A stretch of DNA of 42,992 nucleotides from DTKY01 sp037440765 (GTDB lineage Bacteria > Acidobacteriota > Terriglobia > Bryobacterales > Bryobacteraceae): NCBI GenBank assembly GCA_037440765.1, contig JBBITL010000037.1:1-42992 (forward strand), in the 5' to 3' direction. The position numbers were made by a program, and so were the translations under genes. The notes beneath the pieces were generated by a model that was given only the letters and a program-made list of their open reading frames with translations, was not told where the DNA came from and made no database searches. The number at the start of each line of letters is the position of its first letter. Position 1 is the first letter of the stretch. Positions 29,764 through 38,834 of this stretch are shown piece after piece.

Positions 29764-30293
29764 GACCCGCCGTCGTGGCAGCGTTGCTGGCGGCGGCGGT
29801 CCTGCCGGCCTTGCCGCCGGCGGGGCCGAGGATCAGCAGGGGGGAACTGGCGCCCGTGGAGCGGGGCTTCGACGCCAGCCTGACCAGGCCCGGCCAGCAG
29901 TACCCGTTCGACATGCTGGGCAGCACGCGCGCTGTGTATCTCAACGGCTACGGAGTGGTGTTGACGGCGGAACTGAACCTGATCATCGCGCCGCGCATAA
30001 CGCCCTTTCGCCAGTTCATCTCCAAGGAGGAAGTCGAGAGGGTTCGCAGCCAGAAACTGGCGAACCTGGAGGTGCTGAGGAGGATCATGCGCGAGCATCT
30101 CAGGACGGCCGCCTCCTTGCTCGGCGATCTGCCGCCCGGCGAACAGGTGGTGATTTCAGTGGCCCTCTTCTATTACTCCTGGGAACAGAAGGACGGCCTG
30201 CCCTCCCAGATCCTGATGCAGGCGTCCAAGGGGGCGCTCCTGAGAAGCGCGGGCCCGGCCCTCGACGCCGCCGTGCGGGTCGAGGAACACTGA
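29760..30293 (+). CDS. Exported protein of unknown function linked to the sigma/anti-sigma pair
   Basis: A 177-residue protein starting at a GTG that overlaps the anti-sigma stop. A signal peptide (VRPAVVAALLAAAVLPALPPAG) precedes a domain with LGSTRAVYLNGYGVVLTAELNLIIAPRITPF and a helical part SKEEVERVRSQKLANLEVLRRIMREHLRTAASLLGDL, ending in VVISVALFYYSWEQ. No catalytic motif is visible. Its position suggests a periplasmic sensor or ligand of the anti-sigma factor (inference). gspE begins three bases after its stop. Confidence 0.75.
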   Translation: MRPAVVAALLAAAVLPALPPAGPRISRGELAPVERGFDASLTRPGQQYPFDMLGSTRAVYLNGYGVVLTAELNLIIAPRITPFRQFISKEEVERVRSQKLANLEVLRRIMREHLRTAASLLGDLPPGEQVVISVALFYYSWEQKDGLPSQILMQASKGALLRSAGPALDAAVRVEEH

Positions 30294-30296
30294 GCC

Positions 30297-31934
30297 ATGC
30301 GCCTGGGAGAGATGCTGATCGAGCGGCGGCTGATCGCCGCCGAGGACCTGGACAAGGCCCTCGCGCTCCAGTGCGAGCGAGGGGGCAAGATCGGCAAGAT
30401 CCTGGTCGACCTCGGCTTCGTGGCCATGCGCGACGTGCTGGCGGCCCTGGCCGAGCAACTTTCCCTGCCGCTGGTCCCGGTCGACGGCCCGCCGCCGGCG
30501 ACGCCCGAGACCGAGGGGATCTCGCCGCGCTTCATGCGGCAGTACCGGTTCCTGCCGGTGGCGATGGAGGATTCCACGCTGACCATCGCCATGGCCGACC
30601 CGCTGGACTTCGAGACCCTCACCACCGTGCGCGCGGCCACCGGTCTGAGGGTGCGGCCCGCGCTGGCGGCCGAGCAGGAGATCCTGGACGCCATAGACAA
30701 GTACTTCGGCGAACAGGAGAAGGCGGCCGGGGAGAGCCAGGCTGAGACGGGCGAAGCCGGCGAGGAGATCGAGCACCTGCGGGACATGGCGAGCGAGGCG
30801 CCGGTGATACGCCTGGTTAACGCCATGATCGCTCAGGCCGTCGAGAAGCGCGCGAGCGACATCCACCTGGAGCCGTTCGAGAAGGAGTTCCGCGTGCGCT
30901 ACCGCGTGGACGGCGTGCTCTACAACCAGGAGCCGCCGCCGCGGGAGCTGAAGGCCGCCATCATCTCGCGCGTGAAACTGATGGCCAAGCTGAACATCGC
31001 CGAGCGGCGCCTGCCGCAGGACGGGCGCATCAAGATCAAGATTCTGGGCCGCGAGGTGGACCTGCGCGTCTCCACCCTGCCCACGCTGTACGGCGAGAGC
31101 GTGGTGATGCGCCTGCTTGACCGCTCGGCCGGGGATTTCTACGATCTGGGCCGGCTGGGATTCGACGCGCGGATGCTCGGCCGCATGGAGCATTTCACTT
31201 CGCTGCCGCACGGCATCTTCCTGGTGACGGGTCCGACCGGCAGCGGCAAGTCCACCACACTGTACTCGGCCCTGAAGCGGATCAACCAGCCCGACAGGAA
31301 GATCATCACCATCGAGGACCCGGTCGAATACCAGATGGACGGGATAAACCAGATCCACGTTAATCCGCAGATCGGGCTGACGTTCGCCGCCGGATTGCGC
31401 CACATCGTCCGCCAGGACCCGGACGTGATCATGGTGGGCGAAATACGCGACCGTGAGACCGCCGACATCGCCATCCGGGCCGCGCTGACCGGGCACTTCG
31501 TCTACTCGACCCTGCACACCAACGACGCCCCGAGCGCCATCACGCGGCTCGCCGACATGCAGGTGGAGAACTACCTGCTCAGCTCGTCGCTGGTGGCGGT
31601 GCTGGCGCAGCGGCTGGTCCGCGTGATCTGCCCGCGCTGCAAGCAGCCCGACGGCCTGCACACGGCGCCCGGCGGCGAGACCGTTTACGGCTGGCGCGGC
31701 GCCGGGTGCGAGCACTGCTCGGGAACCGGGTTCACCGGACGGGTGGGAATCTTCGAGCTGATGGAGCTCGACGACCAGATCCGTGACCTTATAATGAACA
31801 ACGCTGACGCCGCGCGCATCACGGCCGCGGCCCGCCGGGCGGGCATGCGCAGCCTGCGCGAGGACGGCTGGCTCAAGGTGAAGGAGGCAGTCACCACGGC
31901 CGCCGAGGTGGTGCGGGTGACGCAGGAGTTCTGA
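30297..31934 (+). CDS. gspE: Type II secretion ATPase GspE
   Basis: A 545-residue cytoplasmic hexameric ATPase that drives pseudopilus assembly. N1E domain MRLGEMLIERRLIAAEDLDKAL; then the ATPase core with RASDIHLEPFEKEFRVRYRVDG, Walker A GPTGSGKSTTLYSALK, the Asp box TIEDPVEYQMDGINQIHVN, Walker B LRHIVRQDPDVIMVGEIRD and the His box. A zinc tetracysteine (CPRCKQ...CEHCSGTG) is of the GspE/PilB type. Downstream gspF-gspK and a secretin indicate T2SS rather than type IV pili. The stop overlaps the gspF start. Confidence 0.95.
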   Translation: MRLGEMLIERRLIAAEDLDKALALQCERGGKIGKILVDLGFVAMRDVLAALAEQLSLPLVPVDGPPPATPETEGISPRFMRQYRFLPVAMEDSTLTIAMADPLDFETLTTVRAATGLRVRPALAAEQEILDAIDKYFGEQEKAAGESQAETGEAGEEIEHLRDMASEAPVIRLVNAMIAQAVEKRASDIHLEPFEKEFRVRYRVDGVLYNQEPPPRELKAAIISRVKLMAKLNIAERRLPQDGRIKIKILGREVDLRVSTLPTLYGESVVMRLLDRSAGDFYDLGRLGFDARMLGRMEHFTSLPHGIFLVTGPTGSGKSTTLYSALKRINQPDRKIITIEDPVEYQMDGINQIHVNPQIGLTFAAGLRHIVRQDPDVIMVGEIRDRETADIAIRAALTGHFVYSTLHTNDAPSAITRLADMQVENYLLSSSLVAVLAQRLVRVICPRCKQPDGLHTAPGGETVYGWRGAGCEHCSGTGFTGRVGIFELMELDDQIRDLIMNNADAARITAAARRAGMRSLREDGWLKVKEAVTTAAEVVRVTQEF

Positions 31935-33142
31935 TGGCCTCCTTCCACTTCCGAGCCGTGGCCTCCGACGGCAAGCTGCGCACGGGCAGGCTGGCAGGTG
32001 AAACCGAAAAAGCCGTGGCGGCCGAACTGCGCCGCCAGGGGCTGGTGCCGGTCTGGGTGGGCGCGGAGCCGGCCAGGAGCTTCCGTATAAGGCTGCCGGC
32101 GCTGGTCCGCGGCAGGCGCCGCGACGTGCTGTACTTCACCCAGGAGCTGAGCACGCTGCTCAAGGCCGGCCTGCCTCTGGACCGGTCGCTGGCCATCACG
32201 GCGGAGCTGAGCGAGAGGCCCGCGTTCCGCCGGGTGGTGGAGGATGTGCTGCGCGTGCTCAAGGGAGGCAAGCCGCTGGCCGAGAGCCTGCGCCACCACC
32301 CGGAGTACTTCTCGGACCTGTACGTCAACATGGTGCGCGCCGGGGAGGCCGGCGGCGCGCTGGCGGCGGTCTTCGAGAGGCTGGCCGGGTTCGAAAGCTC
32401 GCGGGACGAGCTGCGCGGCTACATCATCTCGTCGATGATCTACCCGGCGCTGTTGAGCGTGGTGGGCCTGGCCTCGATCCTGGTGCTGATGAACTTCGTG
32501 GTGCCGCGCTTCGCGGCGGTCTTCGAGGAGGCCAACATGGCCATTCCCGCGGCCACCCGCCTCATGCTGGCGGCCAGCGACTGGCTGCGCCAGTACGGGC
32601 TGCTGCTGGCGGCGTGCCTGGGAGCCGCGGGCGTGGGCCTTTACTCCTACGTCAAGACCGCCGGCGGGCGTCTGTGGTGGGACTCCTTTCGCCTGGGCAT
32701 CCCGCTGCTCGGCGCGGCGCTGCGCAAGGCCGAGACGGCGCGCTTCGCGCGGGCCATGTCCACGCTGGTGGCCAACGGCGTGGCGCTGGTGCAGTCCATC
32801 GCCATCGCCGGCGCAACGCTGAATAACCGGAAGATCGCGGGGTCGCTCGATAGCGTGGCGCGGGGAGTCAAGCGCGGCGAGGGAATCGCGGGACCGCTGG
32901 CGCGGACCGGCCAGTTCCCCCCCCTGGCGGCGCACCTGCTGGCCGTGGGCGAGGAGACCGGAAGGCTGGACGAGATGTTCGCCCGGATGGCCGAGATCTA
33001 CGAGGGCGAGACCCGCGTGGCCATACGCCGGTTCACGGCGCTGTTCGAGCCGGTCATTATCCTGGTGATGGGCGTGATGGTCGGCGCACTGATCCTCACC
33101 ATGCTGATCGCGATAACCAGCATCAACGAAGTGGCGGTGTAG
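31934..33142 (+). CDS. gspF: Type II secretion inner-membrane platform protein GspF
   Basis: A 402-residue polytopic protein with two GspF repeats. SFHFRAVASDGKLRTGRLAGETEKAVAAELRRQGLVPVWV is the usual start. Cytoplasmic repeats TQELSTLLKAGLPLDRSLAI and RAMSTLVANGVALVQSIAIAG alternate with membrane helices (YPALLSVVGLASILVLMNFVVP; LFEPVIILVMGVMVGALILTMLIAITSINE). It anchors GspE and GspL. It starts on the last base of the gspE stop region and is followed by gspG after two bases. Confidence 0.95.
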   Translation: MASFHFRAVASDGKLRTGRLAGETEKAVAAELRRQGLVPVWVGAEPARSFRIRLPALVRGRRRDVLYFTQELSTLLKAGLPLDRSLAITAELSERPAFRRVVEDVLRVLKGGKPLAESLRHHPEYFSDLYVNMVRAGEAGGALAAVFERLAGFESSRDELRGYIISSMIYPALLSVVGLASILVLMNFVVPRFAAVFEEANMAIPAATRLMLAASDWLRQYGLLLAACLGAAGVGLYSYVKTAGGRLWWDSFRLGIPLLGAALRKAETARFARAMSTLVANGVALVQSIAIAGATLNNRKIAGSLDSVARGVKRGEGIAGPLARTGQFPPLAAHLLAVGEETGRLDEMFARMAEIYEGETRVAIRRFTALFEPVIILVMGVMVGALILTMLIAITSINEVAV

Positions 33143-33144
33143 AG

Positions 33145-33573
33145 ATGAACAACCGGAAACCAAAGAGACGGGCGGGCGTGACGCTCATCGAGATGCTGGT
33201 GGTGCTGGTCATCATCGGCCTGTTTGCGTCCTACGTGGGCCTGCGGCTGTGGCCGCAGACCGACCGGGCGCGCGTCACGGCGGCCAAGGCGCAGATAGCC
33301 AGCTTCATGAGCGCCCTGGACACTTACAAGATGGACGTGGGGGTTTTCCCCACGACTGAAATGGGGTTGCGGGCCCTCAGGGTGCGTCCGGCCAACCTCG
33401 CGCAGTGGGCCGGGCCTTACCTGGCCAAGGACGTCCCGACGGATCCCTGGCAGCGGCCCTACGTTTACAGGTACCCCGGCCAGAACAGCGAGGACCCCGA
33501 AGTCCTCTCCCTGGGAGCTGACGGGCAGCCGGGCGGCGAGGGAATCAACGCGGACATTGTGAGCTGGCAGTGA
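33145..33573 (+). CDS. gspG: Major pseudopilin GspG
   Basis: A 142-residue type II pseudopilin. The prepilin site is RAG|VTLIEMLVVLVIIGLF, with Glu at mature position 5. Family features are the internal DTYKMDVGVFPTTEMGLRAL, GPYLAKDVPTDPWQRPYVYRYPG and the C-terminal calcium-binding loop LGADGQPGGEGINADI. It forms the body of the pseudopilus that pushes substrates through the secretin. Overlaps gspH by four bases. Confidence 0.96.
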   Translation: MNNRKPKRRAGVTLIEMLVVLVIIGLFASYVGLRLWPQTDRARVTAAKAQIASFMSALDTYKMDVGVFPTTEMGLRALRVRPANLAQWAGPYLAKDVPTDPWQRPYVYRYPGQNSEDPEVLSLGADGQPGGEGINADIVSWQ

Positions 33574-34073
33574 CCGGGCAGGCCGCAGTGAGAGGGGGAG
33601 ACCGGGAGAAAGGCAGACGCGGCGTCACGCTGCTGGAGATGCTGATCGTCGTGGCTCTCATCGGCATCCTGGCGGGGATCAGTTTCCCGGCGGTGTCGGC
33701 CGGAGTGGACACGCTCAGGTTAACCTCGGCCGGGGACGGAGTGGCAAGCCTCATCAACGGAGCGCTGAACCGGGCCGACCGCCGGCAGCAGCCCGTCGAG
33801 ATCGCCGTCGACATCCAGCACAACAGCGTAGCGGCAAGGAGCATCGGTCCGGGTTTCAACCGCAGCCTCCAGATGCCGGCCGGCGTGCGCATCGCCAGCG
33901 TTTCCCCGCCGCCGCTGGCCGAGGCCGGCGAGCCGCGCCGGTTCGTGGTGTACCCGGGCGGCGCTCCGCCGCGGCTGGCCGTGGAGCTGGTCAACGCCAA
34001 AGGCTCCCGTCGCCTGGTGGAGGTCGATCCGGTCACGGGAGTGCCGAAAGTGGAAAGGCCGGCGGCCAGATGA
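33570..34073 (+). CDS. gspH: Minor pseudopilin GspH
   Basis: A 167-residue protein with a basic leader and the processing site RRG|VTLLEMLIVVALIGILAG. The remainder (SFPAVSAGVDTLRLTSAGDGVASLINGALNRADRRQQPVEIAVDI) fits the GspH beta-sandwich. The start codon is the GTG at 33570, overlapping the gspG stop (GTGA). Assignment as GspH rests on gene order and size; sequence alone shows only a minor pseudopilin. Confidence 0.85.
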   Translation: MTGQAAVRGGDREKGRRGVTLLEMLIVVALIGILAGISFPAVSAGVDTLRLTSAGDGVASLINGALNRADRRQQPVEIAVDIQHNSVAARSIGPGFNRSLQMPAGVRIASVSPPPLAEAGEPRRFVVYPGGAPPRLAVELVNAKGSRRLVEVDPVTGVPKVERPAAR

Positions 34074-34483
34074 GAAGCCGGGGGTTCACGCTGCTGGAGA
34101 TGCTGGTGGCCACGGCGGTCATGGGGCTGGCCGTGGTGGGTTTGCTCGCCAACATATCCACCTCGCTGCGCAACGCCTCCCGCCTCACGGAACTTGACCG
34201 GGCGTCGCTGGTAGCCAGGCGGACCATGGACGAGCTGCTGCTGAACCGGGGCCTGCCTTACGACACCCCGGTCGAAGGCCGGCTCGAGCCCGCGCTGGCG
34301 GGCATGGAGGGAGGCTGGAGAGCGGCGCTCACAAGATTTGAAGCGCCGCCCGAGGCGCCTCCTGGCACGCACGTGCTGGACCGCGTGGAGCTGGAGGTCT
34401 GGTGGATGAGCGGGATGAGCCGCCGCACGATCCGCCTGGAGGCCTTCCGCCGCAGCGTCGTCCCGCTGCCGGCGGCGGAGTAG
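34070..34483 (+). CDS. gspI: Minor pseudopilin GspI
   Basis: A 137-residue protein with a very short leader MRSRG|FTLLEMLVATAVMGLAVVGLL. The downstream part (RASLVARRTMDELLLNRGLP...GRLEPALAGMEGGWRAAL) resembles GspI, where a short LARRTMDELL-type helix follows the anchor. It is part of the GspI-J-K tip complex. Its start overlaps gspH by four bases and gspJ begins two bases after its stop. Confidence 0.87.
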   Translation: MRSRGFTLLEMLVATAVMGLAVVGLLANISTSLRNASRLTELDRASLVARRTMDELLLNRGLPYDTPVEGRLEPALAGMEGGWRAALTRFEAPPEAPPGTHVLDRVELEVWWMSGMSRRTIRLEAFRRSVVPLPAAE

Positions 34484-34485
34484 GA

Positions 34486-35211
34486 ATGCCGAAGCGCGCC
34501 GGAGTGACGCTGCTGGAGTTGCTGCTGGCGGTTTCCCTGCTGGGCGTTCTCACCGCGGGCATACTGACGGCCCTGCGGGTCGGGGCCAACGCCATGCAGA
34601 AGGCCAACGCCAGGCTCATCGACAACCGGCGCATGAACGGGGTCGCGCGCATCCTGGAGCAGCAGATAGCGGGCTTCATGCCGGTGGTGGCCGCCTGCCG
34701 GAGCGAAGACGAGCGGCCGCCGTCGCCGCTGCCGTTCTTCCACGGCGAGCGTGAGTCGATGCGCTGGGTCTCTTCCTATTCGCTGGCCGATGCCTGGCGC
34801 GGATACCCGCAGATCCTGGAGTTCCAGGTGATCCCGGGAGCCCGGGGAGAAGGCGTGCGGCTGGTGGTGAACGAGCACCTGTACACGGGGCCGCCATCGG
34901 CCGGGGCGTTCTGCCTGGGCATGGCGTTCGACTACCAGCTCGGGGCGGCCGCGCCGGTGTTCCGGCCGGTCGCCGTGGGACCGCGATCCTTCGTGCTGGC
35001 CGACCGGCTGGCCTTCTGCCGCTTCTCCTACCTGGACCGGCAGCCGCCGGAGCCGGAGCGCTGGGTGGAGCACTGGATCCGCCCGCGCTGGCCGGCCGCC
35101 GTGCGCATCGAGATGGCGCCCGTCGACGCGGGCGCCGCGCGCATGCCGCCGCTTTCGATCACGGCGCCTGTCCGCGTCACCGCTCCGCCGGAGGGCGTCT
35201 ATGGCCGGTAG
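34486..35211 (+). CDS. gspJ: Minor pseudopilin GspJ
   Basis: A 241-residue pseudopilin. The cleavage site is PKRAG|VTLLELLLAVSLLGVLTAGIL, followed by the large C-terminal domain (RRMNGVARILEQQIAGFMPV ... FLVLADRL-type strands such as GPRSFVLADRLAFCRFSYL). I start at the ATG at 34486 two bases after the gspI stop; an in-frame codon at 34402 lies inside gspI and would bury the leader. Part of the tip complex with GspI and GspK. Confidence 0.87.
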   Translation: MPKRAGVTLLELLLAVSLLGVLTAGILTALRVGANAMQKANARLIDNRRMNGVARILEQQIAGFMPVVAACRSEDERPPSPLPFFHGERESMRWVSSYSLADAWRGYPQILEFQVIPGARGEGVRLVVNEHLYTGPPSAGAFCLGMAFDYQLGAAAPVFRPVAVGPRSFVLADRLAFCRFSYLDRQPPEPERWVEHWIRPRWPAAVRIEMAPVDAGAARMPPLSITAPVRVTAPPEGVYGR

Positions 35212-36214
35212 CATGGACAGGCGAGGACGCCCGTCTCACCGCAGGGGAGGTGCGCTGGTGGCGGTGCTGTGGCTGTCCGCGGCGCTGGCGGCCATAGCCT
35301 TCTCCATCGCCTCGACGGTGCGCGGCGAACTGGAGCGCGCCTCCACCCAACTGGACGGCGCCCGGGCCTACTACCTGGCGACCGGGGCAGTGGAGCGGGC
35401 GCTGCTGTACATGCGGTGGTCGCAGCAGTACAGGATGCCGGACGGCACTCCGCGGTATCTGCCGCCGGGCGCCACGCAGCTGCACTTTCAGTTCCCCTCC
35501 GGGGAAGCCGGCGTTGAGATCTCCCCCGAGTCGGCGCGGCTGGACCTTAACCGCGCGACCCCGGAGGCTCTGTTGCGGCTGTTGACCGCTCTGGGCGTCG
35601 AGTACGGCCGGGCGGCGGAGATCACGCGGGCCATAGTGGATTGGCGGACGCCCTCCCCCGCCGGCGTTCTCACCGGGCTGGACCGGTATTATCTCTCTCT
35701 CACCCCGTCTTTTCTCCCCCGGCATGCGTCTTTCCGGGAGACGGAAGAACTCTTGCTGGTCAGAGGCATGACGCCGGAGATCTACTACGGAGCCTACGAG
35801 CGCGACCCCCAGGGGCAGTGGCGCATGGCGGGCGGCCTGGCCGACTGCGTCACTGTTTACGGCTACGCGGGCGCCGTGGACGCCAACGCGGCGCCGCCGG
35901 CCGTGCTGTTGGCGGCCGGAGTGCCGCCGGCCCTGGTGGAGAGGATCGTCCTGGCGCGCGCCCGGCAGCCCTTCGGCTCGCTTCAGGACCTGCGGGCGGC
36001 GGGAATCCCGGATGAGTTTCTCGGCGGGATCGGAGTCGGCGGCGGTTGGTTCTACACCGTGCGGGCCACGGCCCGGAGCCGCACTCCGGATGGTGGCCTG
36101 TCGGACGCGGTGCGGTCGGTCGCGGCGACGGTGACCTTCCAGAGCGCGGCTCTGGAGACCGGCTACCAGGTCCTGCGATGGAGCGAGCGGGCGTGGTTGA
36201 GGGACTCCCCATGA
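35201..36214 (+). CDS. gspK: Minor pseudopilin GspK
   Basis: A 337-residue pseudopilin. The leader ends HRRGG before ALVAVLWLSAALAAIAFSIAS; the Glu5 of other pseudopilins is missing, as usual for GspK. The large alpha-helical domain carries the helix-hairpin-helix-like signatures LDLNRATPEALLRLLTALGV and VDANAAPPAVLLAAGVPPALVERIV, typical of GspK. It caps the pseudopilus. The start ATG (35201) overlaps the gspJ end, with GAGGG five bases upstream; an ATG at 35213 is an alternative. Confidence 0.92.
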   Translation: MAGSMDRRGRPSHRRGGALVAVLWLSAALAAIAFSIASTVRGELERASTQLDGARAYYLATGAVERALLYMRWSQQYRMPDGTPRYLPPGATQLHFQFPSGEAGVEISPESARLDLNRATPEALLRLLTALGVEYGRAAEITRAIVDWRTPSPAGVLTGLDRYYLSLTPSFLPRHASFRETEELLLVRGMTPEIYYGAYERDPQGQWRMAGGLADCVTVYGYAGAVDANAAPPAVLLAAGVPPALVERIVLARARQPFGSLQDLRAAGIPDEFLGGIGVGGGWFYTVRATARSRTPDGGLSDAVRSVAATVTFQSAALETGYQVLRWSERAWLRDSP

Positions 36215-37509
36215 GCGCACGATCCTTGCTCGCCATCGGCAGCGGAGTTGGAATTCAGATCCTCGGGCAGGATCTGCTCGTCACGGTGGTGCGCTTGCGT
36301 CCGAACGGGATCAGGGTTCTGGCGAGCACCCTCATCGCCGCTTTCCGGCAGCGTCCGGCCGCCGAGTGGGGCGCCGAGTACGCCGGTTTCCTGAAGAGCG
36401 CCGGCGCCGGCCACATGGCGGCGACGGTGCTCCTGCCAAGAAGCGAAGTGATCGTGAGGCAGGTGGCGCTGGCCGGCGTGGCCGGCAAGGACCTGGCGTC
36501 CGCGATTTCGTTGCAGGTGGACACCCTGCATCCCTACGGCGACGACGAGGCCGTATATGCGTGGGCGCGCCTGCCGGAAGCCGGGCCGGTGTTGATCGGC
36601 ATCGCGCGCAGGGCGGTCATCGAGAGGTACTCCAGCCTGTTCATCGAGGCCGGCGTCAAGACCGCCTCGTTCACCTTCTCGGCCGCCGTGCTCTACTCCG
36701 CTCTGCGGATTCTGTCGGACCCGCCCAAGGACGGCATGCTGGCCATCGGCGGAGAGACGGAAGTGGAAGCCTACGGCGAGAGCCCGGCGCGCCCGGTCCT
36801 TTCGGCTGTGCTCGACGAGCCGTTCGAACGCAGCGCGGCCATGGCGGCGGCCGAACTGCGGCTGGCGCCCGAGGTCCGGTGGGTGGAACTGGCCGGCGCG
36901 CTGCCAAGGCCCAAGGCCGCCCCGGCGGATTTCGACCTGACGCGCGCGGCGCTCTCCTATGCGACCGCGCTCGCCGGCGCCTGCTTCCGTCCGGCGCTGA
37001 AGGCGAACCTGCTGCCGCCCGCGCTCAGAAGCTCCAATTCGAGGATTATCCTGGCCCCCACCGTGGCGCTGGCGGCGATTCTCCTGCTCCTGGCGGTGGC
37101 GCTGGCGGCCCAGGCGCCCTTCCAGCAACGCCGGCACCTTGCGCTGCTTCAGGCGGAAATCAGCCGCCATGAGCCGATGGCCAGGAAATCCGAGAGTGTG
37201 CGCAAGGCGGCCGAAGCCGCCCGCAGCCGCATACAGACGCTCAACCGTTTCCAGCGCCGCACGCGGCAGGACCTGGACGCGCTCCAGGAACTGACGCACC
37301 TGGTGGAGCCGCCCGCCTGGCTGACCGGGCTGGAGATGAACGGGACGACGGTGGTCATCAACGGGCAGGCCGAACAGGCCGCGCCGCTGTTGAAGCTGCT
37401 CGACAGCAGCCCGCTGTTCCGGGATTCGGAGTTCGCCGGGCAGATACAGAAGACCGGAAGCAACGAGGCGTTCCGCATCAGAATGGGGCGCGAGGGAGCG
37501 GCGCCATGA
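36211..37509 (+). CDS. gspL: GspL-like (PilM-PilN fused) T2SS assembly protein
   Basis: A 432-residue bitopic protein. An actin-like cytoplasmic domain (about 1-270, e.g. RSEVIVRQVALAGVAGKDLASAISLQVDTLHPY and ARRAVIERYSSLFIEAGVK) is followed by one helix (IILAPTVALAAILLLLAVALAAQ) and a periplasmic coiled coil plus a ferredoxin-like domain (VEPPAWLTGLEMNGTTVVINGQAEQAAPLLKLLDSS). It links GspE to the inner-membrane platform. The sequence is closer to PilM/PilN than to enterobacterial GspL. ATGA overlap with gspK; GspM follows, overlapping by four bases. Confidence 0.82.
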   Translation: MSARSLLAIGSGVGIQILGQDLLVTVVRLRPNGIRVLASTLIAAFRQRPAAEWGAEYAGFLKSAGAGHMAATVLLPRSEVIVRQVALAGVAGKDLASAISLQVDTLHPYGDDEAVYAWARLPEAGPVLIGIARRAVIERYSSLFIEAGVKTASFTFSAAVLYSALRILSDPPKDGMLAIGGETEVEAYGESPARPVLSAVLDEPFERSAAMAAAELRLAPEVRWVELAGALPRPKAAPADFDLTRAALSYATALAGACFRPALKANLLPPALRSSNSRIILAPTVALAAILLLLAVALAAQAPFQQRRHLALLQAEISRHEPMARKSESVRKAAEAARSRIQTLNRFQRRTRQDLDALQELTHLVEPPAWLTGLEMNGTTVVINGQAEQAAPLLKLLDSSPLFRDSEFAGQIQKTGSNEAFRIRMGREGAAP

Positions 37510-38099
37510 AGCTCTCAAGGCGCGACCGGCGCGCGCTGGCCCTGCTCGGCGTCGCGGCGATTCTCATCCTGCTGGCCGAACTGGTGGCCGGGCGGCGCGG
37601 CGAGGCGCCGGCCATGCCGTCGGCGAACCCGGTGGCTGCGGCCGGCAAGAGGCTGGCGGCGGTGAGGCAGGCAGCCGCGCTGTTGCCCGCCATGGAGGAG
37701 GAACTCGCGGCGGCCTCGGCGGCGCTGGCCGAACGCGAGAAGGGAATTCTTCGCGCCGACACCCTGCCGCAGGCCCATGCCCAGCTTCTTCAGGCAGCCG
37801 GCCGCGTGAGCGCGCAGCAGGCGCCGCCCATTGAAATCCGCAGCGTGGAGATGGGGCGGGCTCGTCCGCTCGACGGCTACTATGGCGAGATCTCGGTCCC
37901 CATCACTTTTCAGTGCCGCATCGAGCAACTGGTCAACCTGCTGGCCGACCTGACGGCCCAGCCGGAACTGCTGGCGGCGGGCGAACTGCGGCTCAGCGAA
38001 GCGGACCCCGGGCAGAAGACGCTCAACGTCCGGCTGACCCTGACGGCGGTGGTTCCGCGCAGCCTGGTCCCTGAGAAACGAGGTCCGGAAGCGCTATGA
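37506..38099 (+). CDS. gspM: GspM-like (PilO-type) T2SS protein
   Basis: A 197-residue bitopic protein: short cytoplasmic basic N-terminus (MKLSRRDRRALALLG), one helix (VAAILILLAELVA), a coiled coil (LPAMEEELAAASAALAEREK) and a periplasmic ferredoxin-like domain (YYGEISVPITFQCRIEQLVNLLADLTAQPELLAAGELRLSEAD). This is the PilO/GspM layout, and the position right after gspL supports it. It would dimerise with the GspL periplasmic domain. Overlaps both neighbours by four bases. Confidence 0.82.
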   Translation: MKLSRRDRRALALLGVAAILILLAELVAGRRGEAPAMPSANPVAAAGKRLAAVRQAAALLPAMEEELAAASAALAEREKGILRADTLPQAHAQLLQAAGRVSAQQAPPIEIRSVEMGRARPLDGYYGEISVPITFQCRIEQLVNLLADLTAQPELLAAGELRLSEADPGQKTLNVRLTLTAVVPRSLVPEKRGPEAL

Positions 38100-38803
38100 A
38101 GCGGCGGTTGCTGTTCGTGAACCTGCTGCTGCTGGCGGTGGCGGCCGCCGCCGCCTGGCAGGTGCGCGCGCGATGGCTGGAGGGCAAAGCGCGGGAGGAG
38201 AGGCTGCTCGGCGCGCCGGACAGGCCGGCCGCCTCCGCGGTCATGGCGCCGGCGCCGCAACCGGCCAGCGCGGCCGCTTACAGCGATGTCGCCGAGCGCG
38301 TGCTGTTCTCGCGCGACCGCAATCCCACGGTGGTGGTCGAGGCCGGGCCCCCCAGGCCGGTTCCCCCGATGCCTGTGCTTCACGGCGTCATGAACCTGGG
38401 CGCCGGGCCGGTCGTGATCCTGAGCGAGAGAGAGGGCGGTCCGCACCGCGGCTATTCCACCGGCCAGAAGGTGGGCGAGTTCACACTGGCCGCCATCGCG
38501 GGCGACGAACTGGTGCTTGGCTGGGAGGGAGCCGAAATTCGCAAGAAGTTCCAGGATCTCAGGCCGCAGCCGGGCACGGCGGCCGCGCCGGCCGCGGCCC
38601 AAGCTCCGGAGGCCTCGCCGGGCGCGGTGGTGCAGAGCCTGGGCAAGCCCGCCGAGGAGGGGCCCGGCCCGCAGGTGACCCCCGGCGTGCGGGCCTGCGT
38701 CAGCGGCGACACCTCACCGGCCGGAACCGTGAAGGACGGATACCGGAAGGTCATCACCCAGACGCCGTTCGGCTCCAACTGCCGCTGGGAGCCGGTCAAG
38801 TGA
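38096..38803 (+). CDS. gspC: GspC-like T2SS periplasmic linker protein
   Basis: A 235-residue bitopic protein. One N-terminal helix (LLFVNLLLLAVAAAAAWQVRA), a flexible Ala/Pro linker, then a homology-region-like beta domain (PMPVLHGVMNLGAGPVVILSEREGGPHRGYSTGQKVGEFTLAAIAGDELVLGWEGAEIRKKFQDL) as in GspC/PilP. There is no PDZ domain; instead it has a Pro/Ala tail ending GYRKVITQTPFGSNCRWEPVK. It would bridge the platform to the secretin. Assignment is by domain pattern and by the gene's place in the operon. Confidence 0.72.
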   Translation: MKRRLLFVNLLLLAVAAAAAWQVRARWLEGKAREERLLGAPDRPAASAVMAPAPQPASAAAYSDVAERVLFSRDRNPTVVVEAGPPRPVPPMPVLHGVMNLGAGPVVILSEREGGPHRGYSTGQKVGEFTLAAIAGDELVLGWEGAEIRKKFQDLRPQPGTAAAPAAAQAPEASPGAVVQSLGKPAEEGPGPQVTPGVRACVSGDTSPAGTVKDGYRKVITQTPFGSNCRWEPVK

Positions 38804-38834
38804 CGGAACCACGAAAACAGGGAGACACGAAGAA

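Noticed and set aside
30156..31715. Long open frame antisense to gspE (519 codons)
   Set aside because: Same reason: gspE is certain and the antisense product has no motif or ribosome-binding site.
31685..33163. Long open frame antisense to gspF (492 codons)
   Set aside because: gspF is complete and motif-supported. The antisense frame is low-complexity (His, Gln, Arg, Gly) and spans gene borders.
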